A stretch of DNA of 64,000 nucleotides from an uncultured Lachnospiraceae bacterium (lineage in GTDB: Bacteria; Bacillota; Clostridia; Lachnospirales; Lachnospiraceae): contig CAJTMC010000008.1 of assembly GCA_910577115.1 (NCBI GenBank), forward strand, positions 42,223 to 106,222, given 5' to 3'. Positions 8,714 to 17,386 of the stretch are shown in pieces. Under the pieces are notes generated by a model. It did no database searches and was not told where the DNA came from. It saw only the letters and a program-made list of their open reading frames with translations. A program made the translations under genes and the position numbers. Numbering within the stretch: position 1 is the stretch's first letter; each line of letters starts with the position of its first letter.

Positions 8714-9817
8714 TTAGTATAATTTTTCGTACTGCGCAATGTCCGTATCGGCAAACCGGTGCGCGTACCGGTATTCGCTGAGCGCGATGTCCAAAAGGGG
8801 AAGCATACACACCGCTCCTGTTCCCTCGCCAAGATACATGCCTGCGTGAATGACGGGCTTGCAGCCCAGCATGTCAAGGATTGCTATTCCTGCGGGCTCC
8901 TCTGTAACGTGCGTGGCAATCATAAAATCCCTGCAGGAAGGGACAAGCCTGCATGCAAGCAATGCCGCCACCGACGATATGATACCGTCAATCAAAATTG
9001 GAAGGCCGTAGACTGCTCCGCCAATAAACATTCCCGTCATTGCAGCGATGTCGTAACCGCCCAGCTTTGACAAAAGCAGGAGCGGTTCGTCCTGCGTTGC
9101 TGCATTGTTCACTTCGATTGCCTTTTGGATTGTGGCAATTTTTTTGCCAAAGCCGTCCGCTGAAAGGCCGGCGCCTCTTCCCGTCACCTCTTTTGCGCTT
9201 CGGTTCAAAAGCACTGCGGCGAGCGCGCTTGATGTCGTCGTGTTGCCAATTCCCATTTCGCCTGTTACGATCAGCTGATAGCCTTTCTGTTTCATTTCAC
9301 CGACAAGACTGACTCCGGTGTTCACCGCCTGCAGCGCCTGCTCCCTGCGCATCGCGGGACCTTGGGTGATATTTCCTGTGCCGCTAGCTATTTTTCTGTT
9401 GATTATGCCCTCGCATTTGGCATCGTGCAGCATTCCTACGTCTATGGCGTAGACATCTGCGTTTGCTGCTTTTCCCATAATGTTAATGTTCGATTTTCCT
9501 TCGGCAATCTCTCTTGCCACCGAAACCGTAACCTGACTGTCCGACTGCGTGACGCCCTCCGCCACAACACCGTTGTCAGCACAGGCAATCAGGGCGCAGC
9601 GTTTGTCAATCCGCACATCCTCGTCCGCAAAAATGCCTGCCAGTTGTATTACAAGCTCCTCAAGCCGTCCAAGACTTCCGAGCGGCTTTGCGATGCTGTC
9701 CCAGTTCTTTTTTGCTTTTTTTATGACACTTGTGTCAATTTTTTTTATCTTTATATTTTCGAATTCTTTCATTCCTTTATTCCAATCCCCGTCCCTGTAA
9801 AGCACTGCAGCTATCAT
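8714..9817 (-). CDS. cobT: Nicotinate-nucleotide--dimethylbenzimidazole phosphoribosyltransferase
   Basis: 367 aa. It makes alpha-ribazole-5'-phosphate, the lower-ligand nucleotide. Motifs: SIAKPLGSLGRLEELV near the N-terminus, CADNGVVAEGVTQS, GEMGIGNTTTSSA, TGRGAGLS, and the C-terminal EGTGA segment. The start is uncertain. ATG 9817 lies 10 bases after the cbiC stop but has no close RBS. ATG 9772 gives 352 aa, closer to the family norm, but AAAGGA abuts it without a spacer. Confidence 0.93.
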   Translation of the reverse strand: MIAAVLYRDGDWNKGMKEFENIKIKKIDTSVIKKAKKNWDSIAKPLGSLGRLEELVIQLAGIFADEDVRIDKRCALIACADNGVVAEGVTQSDSQVTVSVAREIAEGKSNINIMGKAANADVYAIDVGMLHDAKCEGIINRKIASGTGNITQGPAMRREQALQAVNTGVSLVGEMKQKGYQLIVTGEMGIGNTTTSSALAAVLLNRSAKEVTGRGAGLSADGFGKKIATIQKAIEVNNAATQDEPLLLLSKLGGYDIAAMTGMFIGGAVYGLPILIDGIISSVAALLACRLVPSCRDFMIATHVTEEPAGIAILDMLGCKPVIHAGMYLGEGTGAVCMLPLLDIALSEYRYAHRFADTDIAQYEKLY

Positions 9818-9826
9818 TCGCAGCGC

Positions 9827-10480
9827 CTACCGCTCTCCTGTTGCCATATAAATCAACGCGTTGCAGATTGCTGCCGCAACGTTGCTGCCGCCCTTTCTGC
9901 CTGCGGCGACAATATAGTCCACTCCTGCCTGCATGATAAGCTCCTTAGACCGGACGACATTGACAAAGCCCACAGGGGCGCCGATTACAAGCGCCGGTTT
10001 TAATTTTCCCTCACTGATTAGTTCACAAATCCGTACGAGCGCCGTCGGTGCATTTCCGACTGCGATAATCAATGGATTGTCCAGCTTTGCGGCCTTTTCC
10101 ATACAGACGGCTGCCCTTGTGCAGCCTTGTCTTTTGGCCTCTGCGGCGACGTCTTCGTCTGCCATATAGCAGTATAGCGCACCACCCAGTTTTTCGAGTG
10201 ACGCCTTATGCACGCCGGCTTTTGCCATATTGGTGTCTGTGACAATGCATGCACCGCTCTTTAACGCTGCAAGCGTCTTTTCCACTGCATGTTCCGAAAA
10301 TTTCAGATTATCCAGATAGTCAAAATCTGCCGTCGTATGAATGACGCGTTTGATTACCGGCTTTTGCAGCGCGTCAATTTTTCTGTCTTTGGGCAGCTCG
10401 CTTTCTATGATTGCAAAGCTTCTGTTTTCAATCTGCTCCGGCAGTATCGTTTCCAATTCGATTTTCATTTTGATCACCAT
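9827..10480 (-). CDS. cbiC: Cobalt-precorrin-8 methylmutase
   Basis: 217 aa. It moves a methyl group from C-11 to C-12 to form cobyrinate. Motifs: AVEKTLAALKSGACIVTDTNMAKAG, LIIAVGNAPTALVRICELI, and PALVIGAPVGFVNVVRSKE, the conserved CbiC/CobH core with the catalytic His in RVIHTTAD. AAGGAG is 1 base before ATG 10480, so the true start may be the GTG codon after it or the ATG at codon 5. Confidence 0.94.
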   Translation of the reverse strand: MVIKMKIELETILPEQIENRSFAIIESELPKDRKIDALQKPVIKRVIHTTADFDYLDNLKFSEHAVEKTLAALKSGACIVTDTNMAKAGVHKASLEKLGGALYCYMADEDVAAEAKRQGCTRAAVCMEKAAKLDNPLIIAVGNAPTALVRICELISEGKLKPALVIGAPVGFVNVVRSKELIMQAGVDYIVAAGRKGGSNVAAAICNALIYMATGER

Positions 10481-10580
10481 GCTCCTTCCAAGGTCTTTGG
10501 GTTCTTTTTCAAGCCTTTATATCTGCACTGTTTCCTGTGTGGGGTCGCGCTGACAAAGCCTGTTGGTTATTTTCAGACGG

Positions 10581-12125
10581 TTACTGTCTGTTCAGAATGC
10601 GGTACAGTCTGTCCATGTCCATATTGTTGCGAACAGTATCGGCAAGGAGATTGTACTGCTGCTGCCTGTATGTCTCCCTGTCATAATGCGCTGTATTTTC
10701 CATGCGCAGGCCTTTCTGTTCCAACAGCGCCTGCACAATCGCGTCTGCTACGCCGTCCTCGTCGAAAATTCCATGAACATATGTTCCGTATATATTTTGA
10801 CATTGTGTCCCGTCCAAGAGACCGTTTGACAATTCACCGAATGCCTCACCATTTTGCGTGCAATTCTGCATATTATCCCGTATCCTATCCTGCATACGGA
10901 CTGTATTTCCATGATGAATTTCATAGCCCGTAAATGACATTCCTGTCAGTTTTTCCAGTGTGCCGTTTATTTTTCGAAACGCTCCGCGCACCTGTGTCCG
11001 ATGCTTTTTTTCCTCAAATACCGTAACAATCGGCAGCAGTCCTATTCCCTTTACGTACGCCCCGCCCTCTACATTGTCCGGATCGCGTATTTCCTGTCCA
11101 AGCATCTGATAACCGCCGCAGATGCCAAATATGGTCACGCCCTGCTGCGCCGCTTTCTGTATCGCCGCCTCCAATCCGCTCTGTCTTAGCCACAGTAAAT
11201 CCGACATGGTGCTTTTGGTTCCCGGCAGCAGAATAAGGTCCGCATTTTTTAGTCCCGCTGGCGATTCCGTATAAGAAACCGAAACCTGTTCAAATTGTTC
11301 AAATACCGAAAAATCCGTAAAGTTGGAAATTCTCGGAAGCCTTACAATGACAATTTTTACAGGTTTTTCACTGTTATATCCATGACGGTGAATATCCTCA
11401 GAGAGCCGCCGTGAAAGACTGTCCTCATCATCAAGATCAATCCGCATATACGGCAGTGTACCAATCACGGGAACTCCTGTCAGTGTCTCAATCTGAGTAA
11501 GTCCCGTATCCAATATGCTTTTGTCACCTCGGAATTTGTTGATAAGCAATCCCTTTACCCGCTGCTGTTCGTCTTTGCCCAATAGCTTTAACGTGCCGTA
11601 AAGCTGGGCAAACACCCCGCCTCTGTCAATGTCTCCCACAAGAAGAACAGGCGCGTCCGCCATTTTTGCCATTCCCATATTAACAATATCATTTTCTTTG
11701 AGGTTGATTTCCGCGGGACTTCCGGCACCTTCTATTACAATAATATCATAAAGCGCTTCCAGCGCATGATAGGCCTTTTTGATCTCGGGCACAAGCTCCT
11801 GTTTTCTCCTGTAATACTCCGCCGCTTTCATATTACCGCGCACCTCGCCGTTTACAATGACCTGCGAGCCTGTATCGCTGTTTGGTTTTAGCAGAATCGG
11901 GTTCATTTGTACGGAGGGTTCAATCCCTGCCGCTTGTGCCTGCATGACCTGCGCCCTTCCCATTTCCAACCCTTCATTTGTGATGTAGGAATTCAGCGCC
12001 ATGTTTTGGGATTTAAACGGACATACACGAAAACCGTCCTGTTTGAAGATTCTGCATAATGCTGCCGCTACAAAGCTTTTTCCCACGTTGGACATGGTGC
12101 CCTGAACCATAATTGCTTTCGCCAT
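10581..12125 (-). CDS. cbiP: Cobyric acid synthase (glutamine-hydrolysing)
   Basis: 514 aa. It amidates four side chains of adenosylcobyrinic acid a,c-diamide. The N-terminal dethiobiotin-synthetase-like ATPase has MVQGTMSNVGKSF and FKSQNMALNSY. GDIDRGGVFAQLYGT is the DRGG signature. The C-terminal class-I amidotransferase domain has LLPGTKSTMSDL, the nucleophile loop FGICGGYQMLG and the catalytic His region YEIHHG. GGAGGGG precedes the ATG. Synonym cobQ. Confidence 0.96.
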   Translation of the reverse strand: MAKAIMVQGTMSNVGKSFVAAALCRIFKQDGFRVCPFKSQNMALNSYITNEGLEMGRAQVMQAQAAGIEPSVQMNPILLKPNSDTGSQVIVNGEVRGNMKAAEYYRRKQELVPEIKKAYHALEALYDIIVIEGAGSPAEINLKENDIVNMGMAKMADAPVLLVGDIDRGGVFAQLYGTLKLLGKDEQQRVKGLLINKFRGDKSILDTGLTQIETLTGVPVIGTLPYMRIDLDDEDSLSRRLSEDIHRHGYNSEKPVKIVIVRLPRISNFTDFSVFEQFEQVSVSYTESPAGLKNADLILLPGTKSTMSDLLWLRQSGLEAAIQKAAQQGVTIFGICGGYQMLGQEIRDPDNVEGGAYVKGIGLLPIVTVFEEKKHRTQVRGAFRKINGTLEKLTGMSFTGYEIHHGNTVRMQDRIRDNMQNCTQNGEAFGELSNGLLDGTQCQNIYGTYVHGIFDEDGVADAIVQALLEQKGLRMENTAHYDRETYRQQQYNLLADTVRNNMDMDRLYRILNRQ

Positions 12126-12216
12126 AAATCCCCTCCATTTGACTGTGAGCTTTTTATTTCAATAATTTACGCTGCCGCACTTTCCTTTTGCATAAAAAAT
12201 TCATTTGATACCGCTG

Positions 12217-13197
12217 TCAGCTGTGAAATAGCAGAATACCTGTCAGAATGCGCATCACGCCAAGCACAACTGCTGCCATGATTACCGTACCATACAAAAG
12301 CCTGTTGGCACGTCTGATGTCCTCTGCCTCTATGGCTCTGCGTGCGTCTCCGACGGTTTCCTTGTGATGAATCCTGCCAAAATAAACGGTATCTCCCAGC
12401 AGGCGCAATCCCAACGCTCCGGCACAGACAGATTCGGTTTGTGCAGAATTGGGGCTTTGCGACTTTTTTCTGTCCCGCAGAAAAATTCTCCACGCATTTT
12501 TGCCGTCAAATCCGGCTAAATATGACACAAGTGTCATAAATATTGCAGCAAGCCTTGACGGTATGAAGTTCCACACATCGTCCATTTTTGCCGCAGTTCT
12601 TCCAAAATCCAAATAGGTTTCATTTTGGTATCCAAGCATGGAATCCATTGTATTGACTGCCTTGTATACAAAGCCAAGCACCGCTCCCCCCAGCATCATA
12701 TAAAACATTGGCGCAATGCTTCCGTCAGATGTGTTCTCCGCTACGGTTTCTACTGCCGCTCTCGCCACGCCATCCGCGTCAAGCTGCTTTGTATCCCTGC
12801 CTACAATCATTGATACCTGATATCTTGCTTTTACAATATCCTGTTCCGCAAGCGCCTGATACACTTTCATGCTCTCGTCCTTTAACGATTTTGTCGCCAT
12901 AATCTGACAGCACATGGCAGATGCAGTCATGCAGTAAAGCAACGGATTGATGCGCCATGCCGCATACAAAACCGCAGCCGGAACCGCACCGGAAACCATT
13001 ATCACGATAAACCACAGAACCATTCCCGCCAGCCGCTTTCCTTTTGCCGTATCCGGAAAAAGCATTCTGAACCGGATTTCCAAAGCGGTGATCAGTTTTC
13101 CGATAAAGCATACCGGATGGGGTATTTTATGCGGATCACCAACGATAAAATCAAGCAAAATTCCTACCGCAACGGCGATTGTCGTGTATCCGTACAT
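12217..13197 (-). CDS. cbiB: Adenosylcobinamide-phosphate synthase (cobyric acid aminopropanol ligation)
   Basis: 326 aa from ATG 13197 (MYGYTTIAVAVG); this start matches the family, although AAAGGAG is 14 bases upstream. Integral membrane protein with four or five helices. Motifs: LDFIVGDPHKIPHPVCFIGKLI near the N-terminus, GDTKQLDADGVARAAVETVAENTSDG, and DAWRIFLRDRKK-type segment before SPNSAQTESVCAGALGL. It attaches (R)-1-aminopropan-2-ol phosphate, the product of CobD, to cobyric acid. Confidence 0.93.
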   Translation of the reverse strand: MYGYTTIAVAVGILLDFIVGDPHKIPHPVCFIGKLITALEIRFRMLFPDTAKGKRLAGMVLWFIVIMVSGAVPAAVLYAAWRINPLLYCMTASAMCCQIMATKSLKDESMKVYQALAEQDIVKARYQVSMIVGRDTKQLDADGVARAAVETVAENTSDGSIAPMFYMMLGGAVLGFVYKAVNTMDSMLGYQNETYLDFGRTAAKMDDVWNFIPSRLAAIFMTLVSYLAGFDGKNAWRIFLRDRKKSQSPNSAQTESVCAGALGLRLLGDTVYFGRIHHKETVGDARRAIEAEDIRRANRLLYGTVIMAAVVLGVMRILTGILLFHS

Positions 13198-13246
13198 ACT
13201 GAATAACCGTACTCCTTTCTTACCTGCGAAATCCCAAGACTGTACA

Positions 13247-13273
13247 AAGAATGCCCTGTTTTTGGGCATTCTT
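13247..13273 (-). other. Perfect stem-loop between cbiA and cbiB
   Basis: AAGAATGCCC (13247-13256) and GGGCATTCTT (13264-13273) form a perfect 10-bp stem with a 7-base A/T-rich loop, 50 bp before the cbiB start. There is no strong U-tract after it on the minus strand, so it is more likely an mRNA-processing or partial attenuation element than a full terminator. Confidence 0.55.
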
Positions 13274-13288
13274 CCTGCGTGAAGCTTT

Positions 13289-13329
13289 AGAAGTTCTTAG
13301 TCCGCGTTTTTTGCGGGCTTAGAACTTCT
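13289..13329 (-). other. Long inverted repeat overlapping the cbiA stop codon
   Basis: Arms AGAAGTTCTTAGTCCGC (13289-13305) and GCGGGCTTAGAACTTCT (13313-13329) match at 15 of 17 positions around a 7-base loop. The right arm and loop encode the last residues of CbiA and the stop lies in the left arm. With the adjacent 13247-13273 hairpin it makes a double stem-loop in the cbiA-cbiB junction. Confidence 0.55.
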
Positions 13330-14676
13330 CTTCACGCTATAATCCGCACACTTTTCCACAAAGTTTATTGCAAACTGTGGATTTGCATAATAATGAATAT
13401 GCGGAAATCCCGCAAGGAGGTTATCGGCTGCGCAAAAGCTGCACCACTCCCTGTCTCCCTTTTCTGTGCGAAACGTATCTGCTGCCAAATCGGAAACACA
13501 CCTGTGAAATTCATGTGCCCTGATTTTATCTCCCGTCTTGCAAAGAAGATTATCTTTGAATGCCACCAGTTCCACATAGCCAAAATGCTGCAGTTTTTCG
13601 GTAAAAATGCATGTGCCGTCTAACACACCTGCCATTTGATTTGTTGTGCCGTTTGGCGTGGTGATTTCCCTGTGGAGATATAGGAAACCGCCGCACTCCG
13701 CATGTGTGGGAAGCCCTGCTTGGATTTTCTCCTTTATATCCTGCCGCATAGCATGATTTTTTTCCAGCACATCTGCGTAAAGCTCGGGATATCCGCCTCC
13801 TAAAATAAGACCGTCGATATCCTTTGGAAGCTGTTGATCCGCAATCGGTGAAAATTCCACAATCTCACTTCCAAGTTCTCTTAAAAGCTCCAAGTTATCT
13901 TCGTAATAAAAGCAAAACGCCTTATCTCTTGCAACAGCGATGCGTAGTTGTTTTTTGCCCTGCGTACCGATTTGCAAATTCTCTTTGATATTCAGCGGTT
14001 TTGCCTTCTGCGCCAATTCTAAAATGCCCTCGAGGTCAATATATTGTTCTGCCAGCTCCGCCAAAATCTGCATTTTTTCTTTTAAATCCGCAATTTCGTC
14101 TACAGTAATTAATCCAAGATGTCTGCTTCCAATTTCTGCTTTTTTTGTTTTGGGAAAACAACCCAGAACCCGAATGTTATTTTTTTCACAATACGCCTTC
14201 ATGGCAGGATAGAGCGACGGGGCAAGCTGATTGAATATCACGCCTTTTATGTGGGAATCCTCTTTAAAATTCACATAGCCGTCTATTACTGCCTGAACGG
14301 ATCTTCCCATGCCCTTGCAGGGTACAACGAGAACAACCGGTGTTTCGGTATCCCTTGCAAGTGCGTAGGAGCTTGCCGTATCTTCCATGCCAAGTCCGTC
14401 ATAATATCCCATAACGCCCTCAATCACTGCGATATCCATGCCGCGTGTATTTTTGTATAACAATGCGTTGAGCGTTTTTCTGTCCATAAAATAGCCGTCG
14501 AGATTACGCGATTTTGTTCCGATAATCTTGCTGTGAAACATCGGGTCAATGAAGTCGGGACCACATTTAAAGGCGGCGGTTTTGCGCCTTCTGTTGACTA
14601 ATGCCTGCAGTACGGCACACACGATTGTCGTCTTTCCGCTTCCGCTGGCAGTGCCTGCTATCATAATTCTTTGCAT
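13297..14676 (-). CDS. cbiA: Cobyrinate a,c-diamide synthase
   Basis: 459 aa. ATP- and glutamine-dependent amidation of the a and c side chains of cobyrinate. N-terminal P-loop IAGTASGSGKTT, KCGPDFIDPMFH, NLDGYFMD; AVIEGVMGYYDG is the Walker B-like segment. The C-terminal glutaminase domain has LILGGGYPELYA, the nucleophile loop THAECGGFLYL and HEFH. The extreme C-terminus (KRSSKPAKNAD) is encoded within an inverted repeat. The cbiJ stop lies 53 bp upstream. Confidence 0.95.
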   Translation of the reverse strand: MQRIMIAGTASGSGKTTIVCAVLQALVNRRRKTAAFKCGPDFIDPMFHSKIIGTKSRNLDGYFMDRKTLNALLYKNTRGMDIAVIEGVMGYYDGLGMEDTASSYALARDTETPVVLVVPCKGMGRSVQAVIDGYVNFKEDSHIKGVIFNQLAPSLYPAMKAYCEKNNIRVLGCFPKTKKAEIGSRHLGLITVDEIADLKEKMQILAELAEQYIDLEGILELAQKAKPLNIKENLQIGTQGKKQLRIAVARDKAFCFYYEDNLELLRELGSEIVEFSPIADQQLPKDIDGLILGGGYPELYADVLEKNHAMRQDIKEKIQAGLPTHAECGGFLYLHREITTPNGTTNQMAGVLDGTCIFTEKLQHFGYVELVAFKDNLLCKTGDKIRAHEFHRCVSDLAADTFRTEKGDREWCSFCAADNLLAGFPHIHYYANPQFAINFVEKCADYSVKRSSKPAKNAD

Positions 14677-14729
14677 CTGTTCTCTTTCTCCCTTGCCCCA
14701 ACTGCTTTATACGCTCCACAATCTCAGCA

Positions 14730-15500
14730 TCATTCTTTGCTCCTGTCCGCTTTCAACCCCTGCAAATAACACTCCAGCTCCTCTATTGTAATACCGTCTT
14801 CCTTTGGCCTTTCCACTACCAAAAGCGAAATCCCCAGCTCTTGCACCGCACCTGCCTTCTGCGGAAGTCCGCCCTCATCTCCGGTATCCTTTGAGACAAG
14901 ATAGCGCGCATTGCATTGTCTGAGCATATTGACATTCTGCTGTTGTGTAAATGGTCCTTTTTCGCAGATTAAATGTTCCTTTGAATAGCCTGCGCAAAGC
15001 GCCGTTTGAACAGACTGTTCTATGGGAAGGATTCTCGCATATACTCTGTTCTCATAATCATTTACGTGTGTAAAACATTCTAAGGCTTTGCTTCCCGTTG
15101 TTAAAAGCACATTTCCCTCATGCTCACAAAGGTACTCCGCCACTTGAGCCATATCGGAAAAGTAGACTGCATTTTCTAATTTTGCGCCTTGTTCTCTGAC
15201 AATTCTCAGATAATTGATATCACACGCACGACACGCATTTTTGACATTTCCCGTCACCTCTACCGCATAGGGGTGCGTCGCGTCAATCACAAGGGTAATT
15301 TGATGCTGGCGCAAAAAATCCTCAATTTGCTGCGCGTCCATTCTGCCCACAAGAACCTGACAAAATGAAAGCTCTTTTCCCAAAACCTGACTGCCATATG
15401 CCGTAGCCACGCTCACATAGCTTGCGATGCCAAACCGCTCCAATAATGCAATCACCCGTTTTCCTTCTGTCGTTCCAGCGAAAAGCATTACATTTTTCAT
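14730..15500 (-). CDS. cbiJ: Cobalt-precorrin-6A reductase
   Basis: 256 aa from ATG 15500, preceded by CAGGAA at good spacing. NADH-dependent reduction of the macrocycle of cobalt-precorrin-6A. The N-terminus MLFAGTTEGKRVIALLERF is the nucleotide-binding signature, DATHPYAVEVT the family hallmark, and LVSKDTGDEGGLPQKAGA the C-terminal CobK/CbiJ motif. The start lies 26 bp after the cbiG stop. Confidence 0.93.
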   Translation of the reverse strand: MKNVMLFAGTTEGKRVIALLERFGIASYVSVATAYGSQVLGKELSFCQVLVGRMDAQQIEDFLRQHQITLVIDATHPYAVEVTGNVKNACRACDINYLRIVREQGAKLENAVYFSDMAQVAEYLCEHEGNVLLTTGSKALECFTHVNDYENRVYARILPIEQSVQTALCAGYSKEHLICEKGPFTQQQNVNMLRQCNARYLVSKDTGDEGGLPQKAGAVQELGISLLVVERPKEDGITIEELECYLQGLKADRSKE

Positions 15501-15525
15501 ATGAATTTCCTGTTTTTCCTCTCTC

Positions 15526-16644
15526 CTATGCAAACCACAAATCTACCACATTGAGCGCCGCTGCGACCGTGATATGGTCTTTTATGGTCTTTTTTATGAA
15601 CAGTGTTCCGCTGCTGCCTGCCACCGCGCTTCGCTCGCATACATTATCAGCGCCTGTGACACTCCCCACAAACTCCGAACGATGAAAAGTTCCCGAAACG
15701 TTCATGAGTGTATCACTGTCAAACGTTTGAAAGGGCAATCCGTTTTCTTTGCAAAAATCTGTCAGTCCTTTTTCGGTTTGTTTTAAATTAATAGAGCATA
15801 TCTTTTTTACTGACTGGAATGCTATCTTGTGTTCTGAAAGCACTTGACTGACTGCCGATGCAATCCGCTCTTTTGGTGTACCGCGCCGGCAGCCGATTCC
15901 AAGCGTAATCTGCTTTGGTATCAGCTGCAGCGCGCTGCTGTTTTCATGACAAATATCGTCATGACGATATTCGTCATGGCGATATTCGTCATGGCGATAT
16001 TCGCCATATCTTTTCGCAGATATGACAATACCTCCGTCCTCTGCTTTTTCCCTGTCGTCTGTTATAATTACGGCATTGTCGGAAGGATTGTTTTTCAAAC
16101 ATACATTCTCTACGTACAGATATATTTTTTTCCCTTCAAGCAAATTCGCTGATACTTGTTTTGCCTTACGCATATCCGTTATAAACAACCCATTATTCTT
16201 CGCAAACACATCTACCGCAAATCTGCCATGCAAATCTGTTGCCGTTGTAATAACAGGAATGCCCCCCGTAATCTCTGCGCAAATTTCGGCAAGCAGATTA
16301 GCACCGCCCAAATGTCCGGACAATAGCGGTATGCAGAATTTTCCCATATCATCAATCACAACAACCGGCGAATCCGTCAGCTTGGATTTGACAAAACCGC
16401 TTATTTTCCGCACTGCAATTCCGACCGCACAAATAAATATCACTGCACACTTGCGTACAAAAGCCGCACCGATGATTTCCTCTGCGTCCACAAAGGCTTC
16501 AAGTTGTGCTTTCTCAAAACGGATATCGTTATACTTATGAAAAAGGTATCCCTTACACTGATACCCTCTGTCCGAAAGGCGCTCTGTCAATTCCGCGCAG
16601 CGCTCACCGCCCTGCCTCGTGTATGCCATTACTATTATCTCCAT
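15526..16644 (-). CDS. cbiG: Cobalt-precorrin-5A hydrolase
   Basis: 372 aa from ATG 16644 (MEIIVMAYTRQGG), overlapping the 3' end of cbiF by 41 bp. It opens the ring-A lactone and removes C-20 as acetaldehyde. N-terminal and middle domain: VFICAVGIAVRKI, VVVIDDMGKFCIPLLSGHLGGAN, ITTATD. C-terminal CbiG_C domain: ITLGIGCRRGT, ICSINLKQTEKGL, GSVTGADNVCERSA. The linker carries an unusual YRHDE repeat (15-bp tandem repeat) that is not part of the family core. A start at 16698 is also open but gives a deeper overlap. Confidence 0.93.
   Translation of the reverse strand: MEIIVMAYTRQGGERCAELTERLSDRGYQCKGYLFHKYNDIRFEKAQLEAFVDAEEIIGAAFVRKCAVIFICAVGIAVRKISGFVKSKLTDSPVVVIDDMGKFCIPLLSGHLGGANLLAEICAEITGGIPVITTATDLHGRFAVDVFAKNNGLFITDMRKAKQVSANLLEGKKIYLYVENVCLKNNPSDNAVIITDDREKAEDGGIVISAKRYGEYRHDEYRHDEYRHDDICHENSSALQLIPKQITLGIGCRRGTPKERIASAVSQVLSEHKIAFQSVKKICSINLKQTEKGLTDFCKENGLPFQTFDSDTLMNVSGTFHRSEFVGSVTGADNVCERSAVAGSSGTLFIKKTIKDHITVAAALNVVDLWFA
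15948..16007 (-). repeat. 15-bp tandem repeat in the CbiG interdomain linker
   Basis: Four consecutive 15-mers on the plus strand: GACAAATATCGTCAT, GACGATATTCGTCAT, GGCGATATTCGTCAT, GGCGATATTCGCCAT. On the coding strand they give three YRHDE-type pentapeptides plus a degenerate one, keep frame, and lie between the hydrolase domain and the C-terminal domain. Copy number is probably variable by slippage. Confidence 0.85.
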
Positions 16645-17386
16645 TCCGAAACCCCGTCGTAAATTCTGCATCGTACAATTTTGACAGTTCATAATCATCT
16701 CCGAGAAAATACCCTACTGTGATAAGCGCTGTCTTTGTTATATCATGCTCTTTTGCAGCCACTGCAAGCTCCGACACCGTACAGCGTATCACCTTCTGTT
16801 CCGGCCATGTCGCCTTGTAAACAATGGCCGCCGGTGTATCCGCCTGATATCCGCCTGCAATTAATTCCTCTGTCAGCTCTTTTAAAAGCCCCATGCTTAA
16901 AAAAATTACCATTGTAGCCTGATGCGCCGCTAAGTCTCTCATGCGCTCCTGTTCTCGCACTGGTGTTCTTCCTGCCATTCTCGTAATGATGACAGACTGT
17001 GACACCCCCGGAAGCGTGTACTCCGCCTTTAAAGCAGCTGCCGCACCGCAAAACGAACTTACGCCCGGACACACCTCATATGCAATACCCGCACTTTTGA
17101 GTCTGTCCATCTGCTCCCGAATTGCCCCATACACCGAAGGATCCCCTGTATGCAGCCGGACGGTCATAAGTCCTTTTGCTTCTGCCTGTTTCATCAATTC
17201 AATCACTTCATCTAAATGAAGATACGCACTGTTATGTATTTGACAATCCTTGCCTGCGTATTCCAAAAGCGCAGGATTTACAAGAGATCCTGCATAAATG
17301 ATGACATCTGCTTCCTCCAACAGCCGCTTTCCTCTGATTGTTATTAAATCTACCGCGCCGCTGCCTGCGCCGACAAAATGTACCAT
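16604..17386 (-). CDS. cbiF: Cobalt-precorrin-4 C11-methyltransferase
   Basis: 260 aa. SAM-dependent methylation at C-11. Tetrapyrrole-methylase motifs: VHFVGAGSGAVDLITIRG, IIYAGSLVNPALL, RLHTGDPSVYGAIREQ, CPGVSSFCGAAAAL, and TRMAGRTPVRE, the CbiF/CobM-specific segment. The start directly abuts the cobD stop (TAA then ATG) and its 3' end overlaps cbiG, so it is tightly coupled within the operon. Confidence 0.95.
   Translation of the reverse strand: MVHFVGAGSGAVDLITIRGKRLLEEADVIIYAGSLVNPALLEYAGKDCQIHNSAYLHLDEVIELMKQAEAKGLMTVRLHTGDPSVYGAIREQMDRLKSAGIAYEVCPGVSSFCGAAAALKAEYTLPGVSQSVIITRMAGRTPVREQERMRDLAAHQATMVIFLSMGLLKELTEELIAGGYQADTPAAIVYKATWPEQKVIRCTVSELAVAAKEHDITKTALITVGYFLGDDYELSKLYDAEFTTGFRNGDNSNGIHEAGR

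Noticed and set aside
12167..12493. Minus-strand 108-codon frame overlapping cbiB
   Set aside because: Out of frame with cbiB, which has all family motifs; composition is that of a shadow frame.
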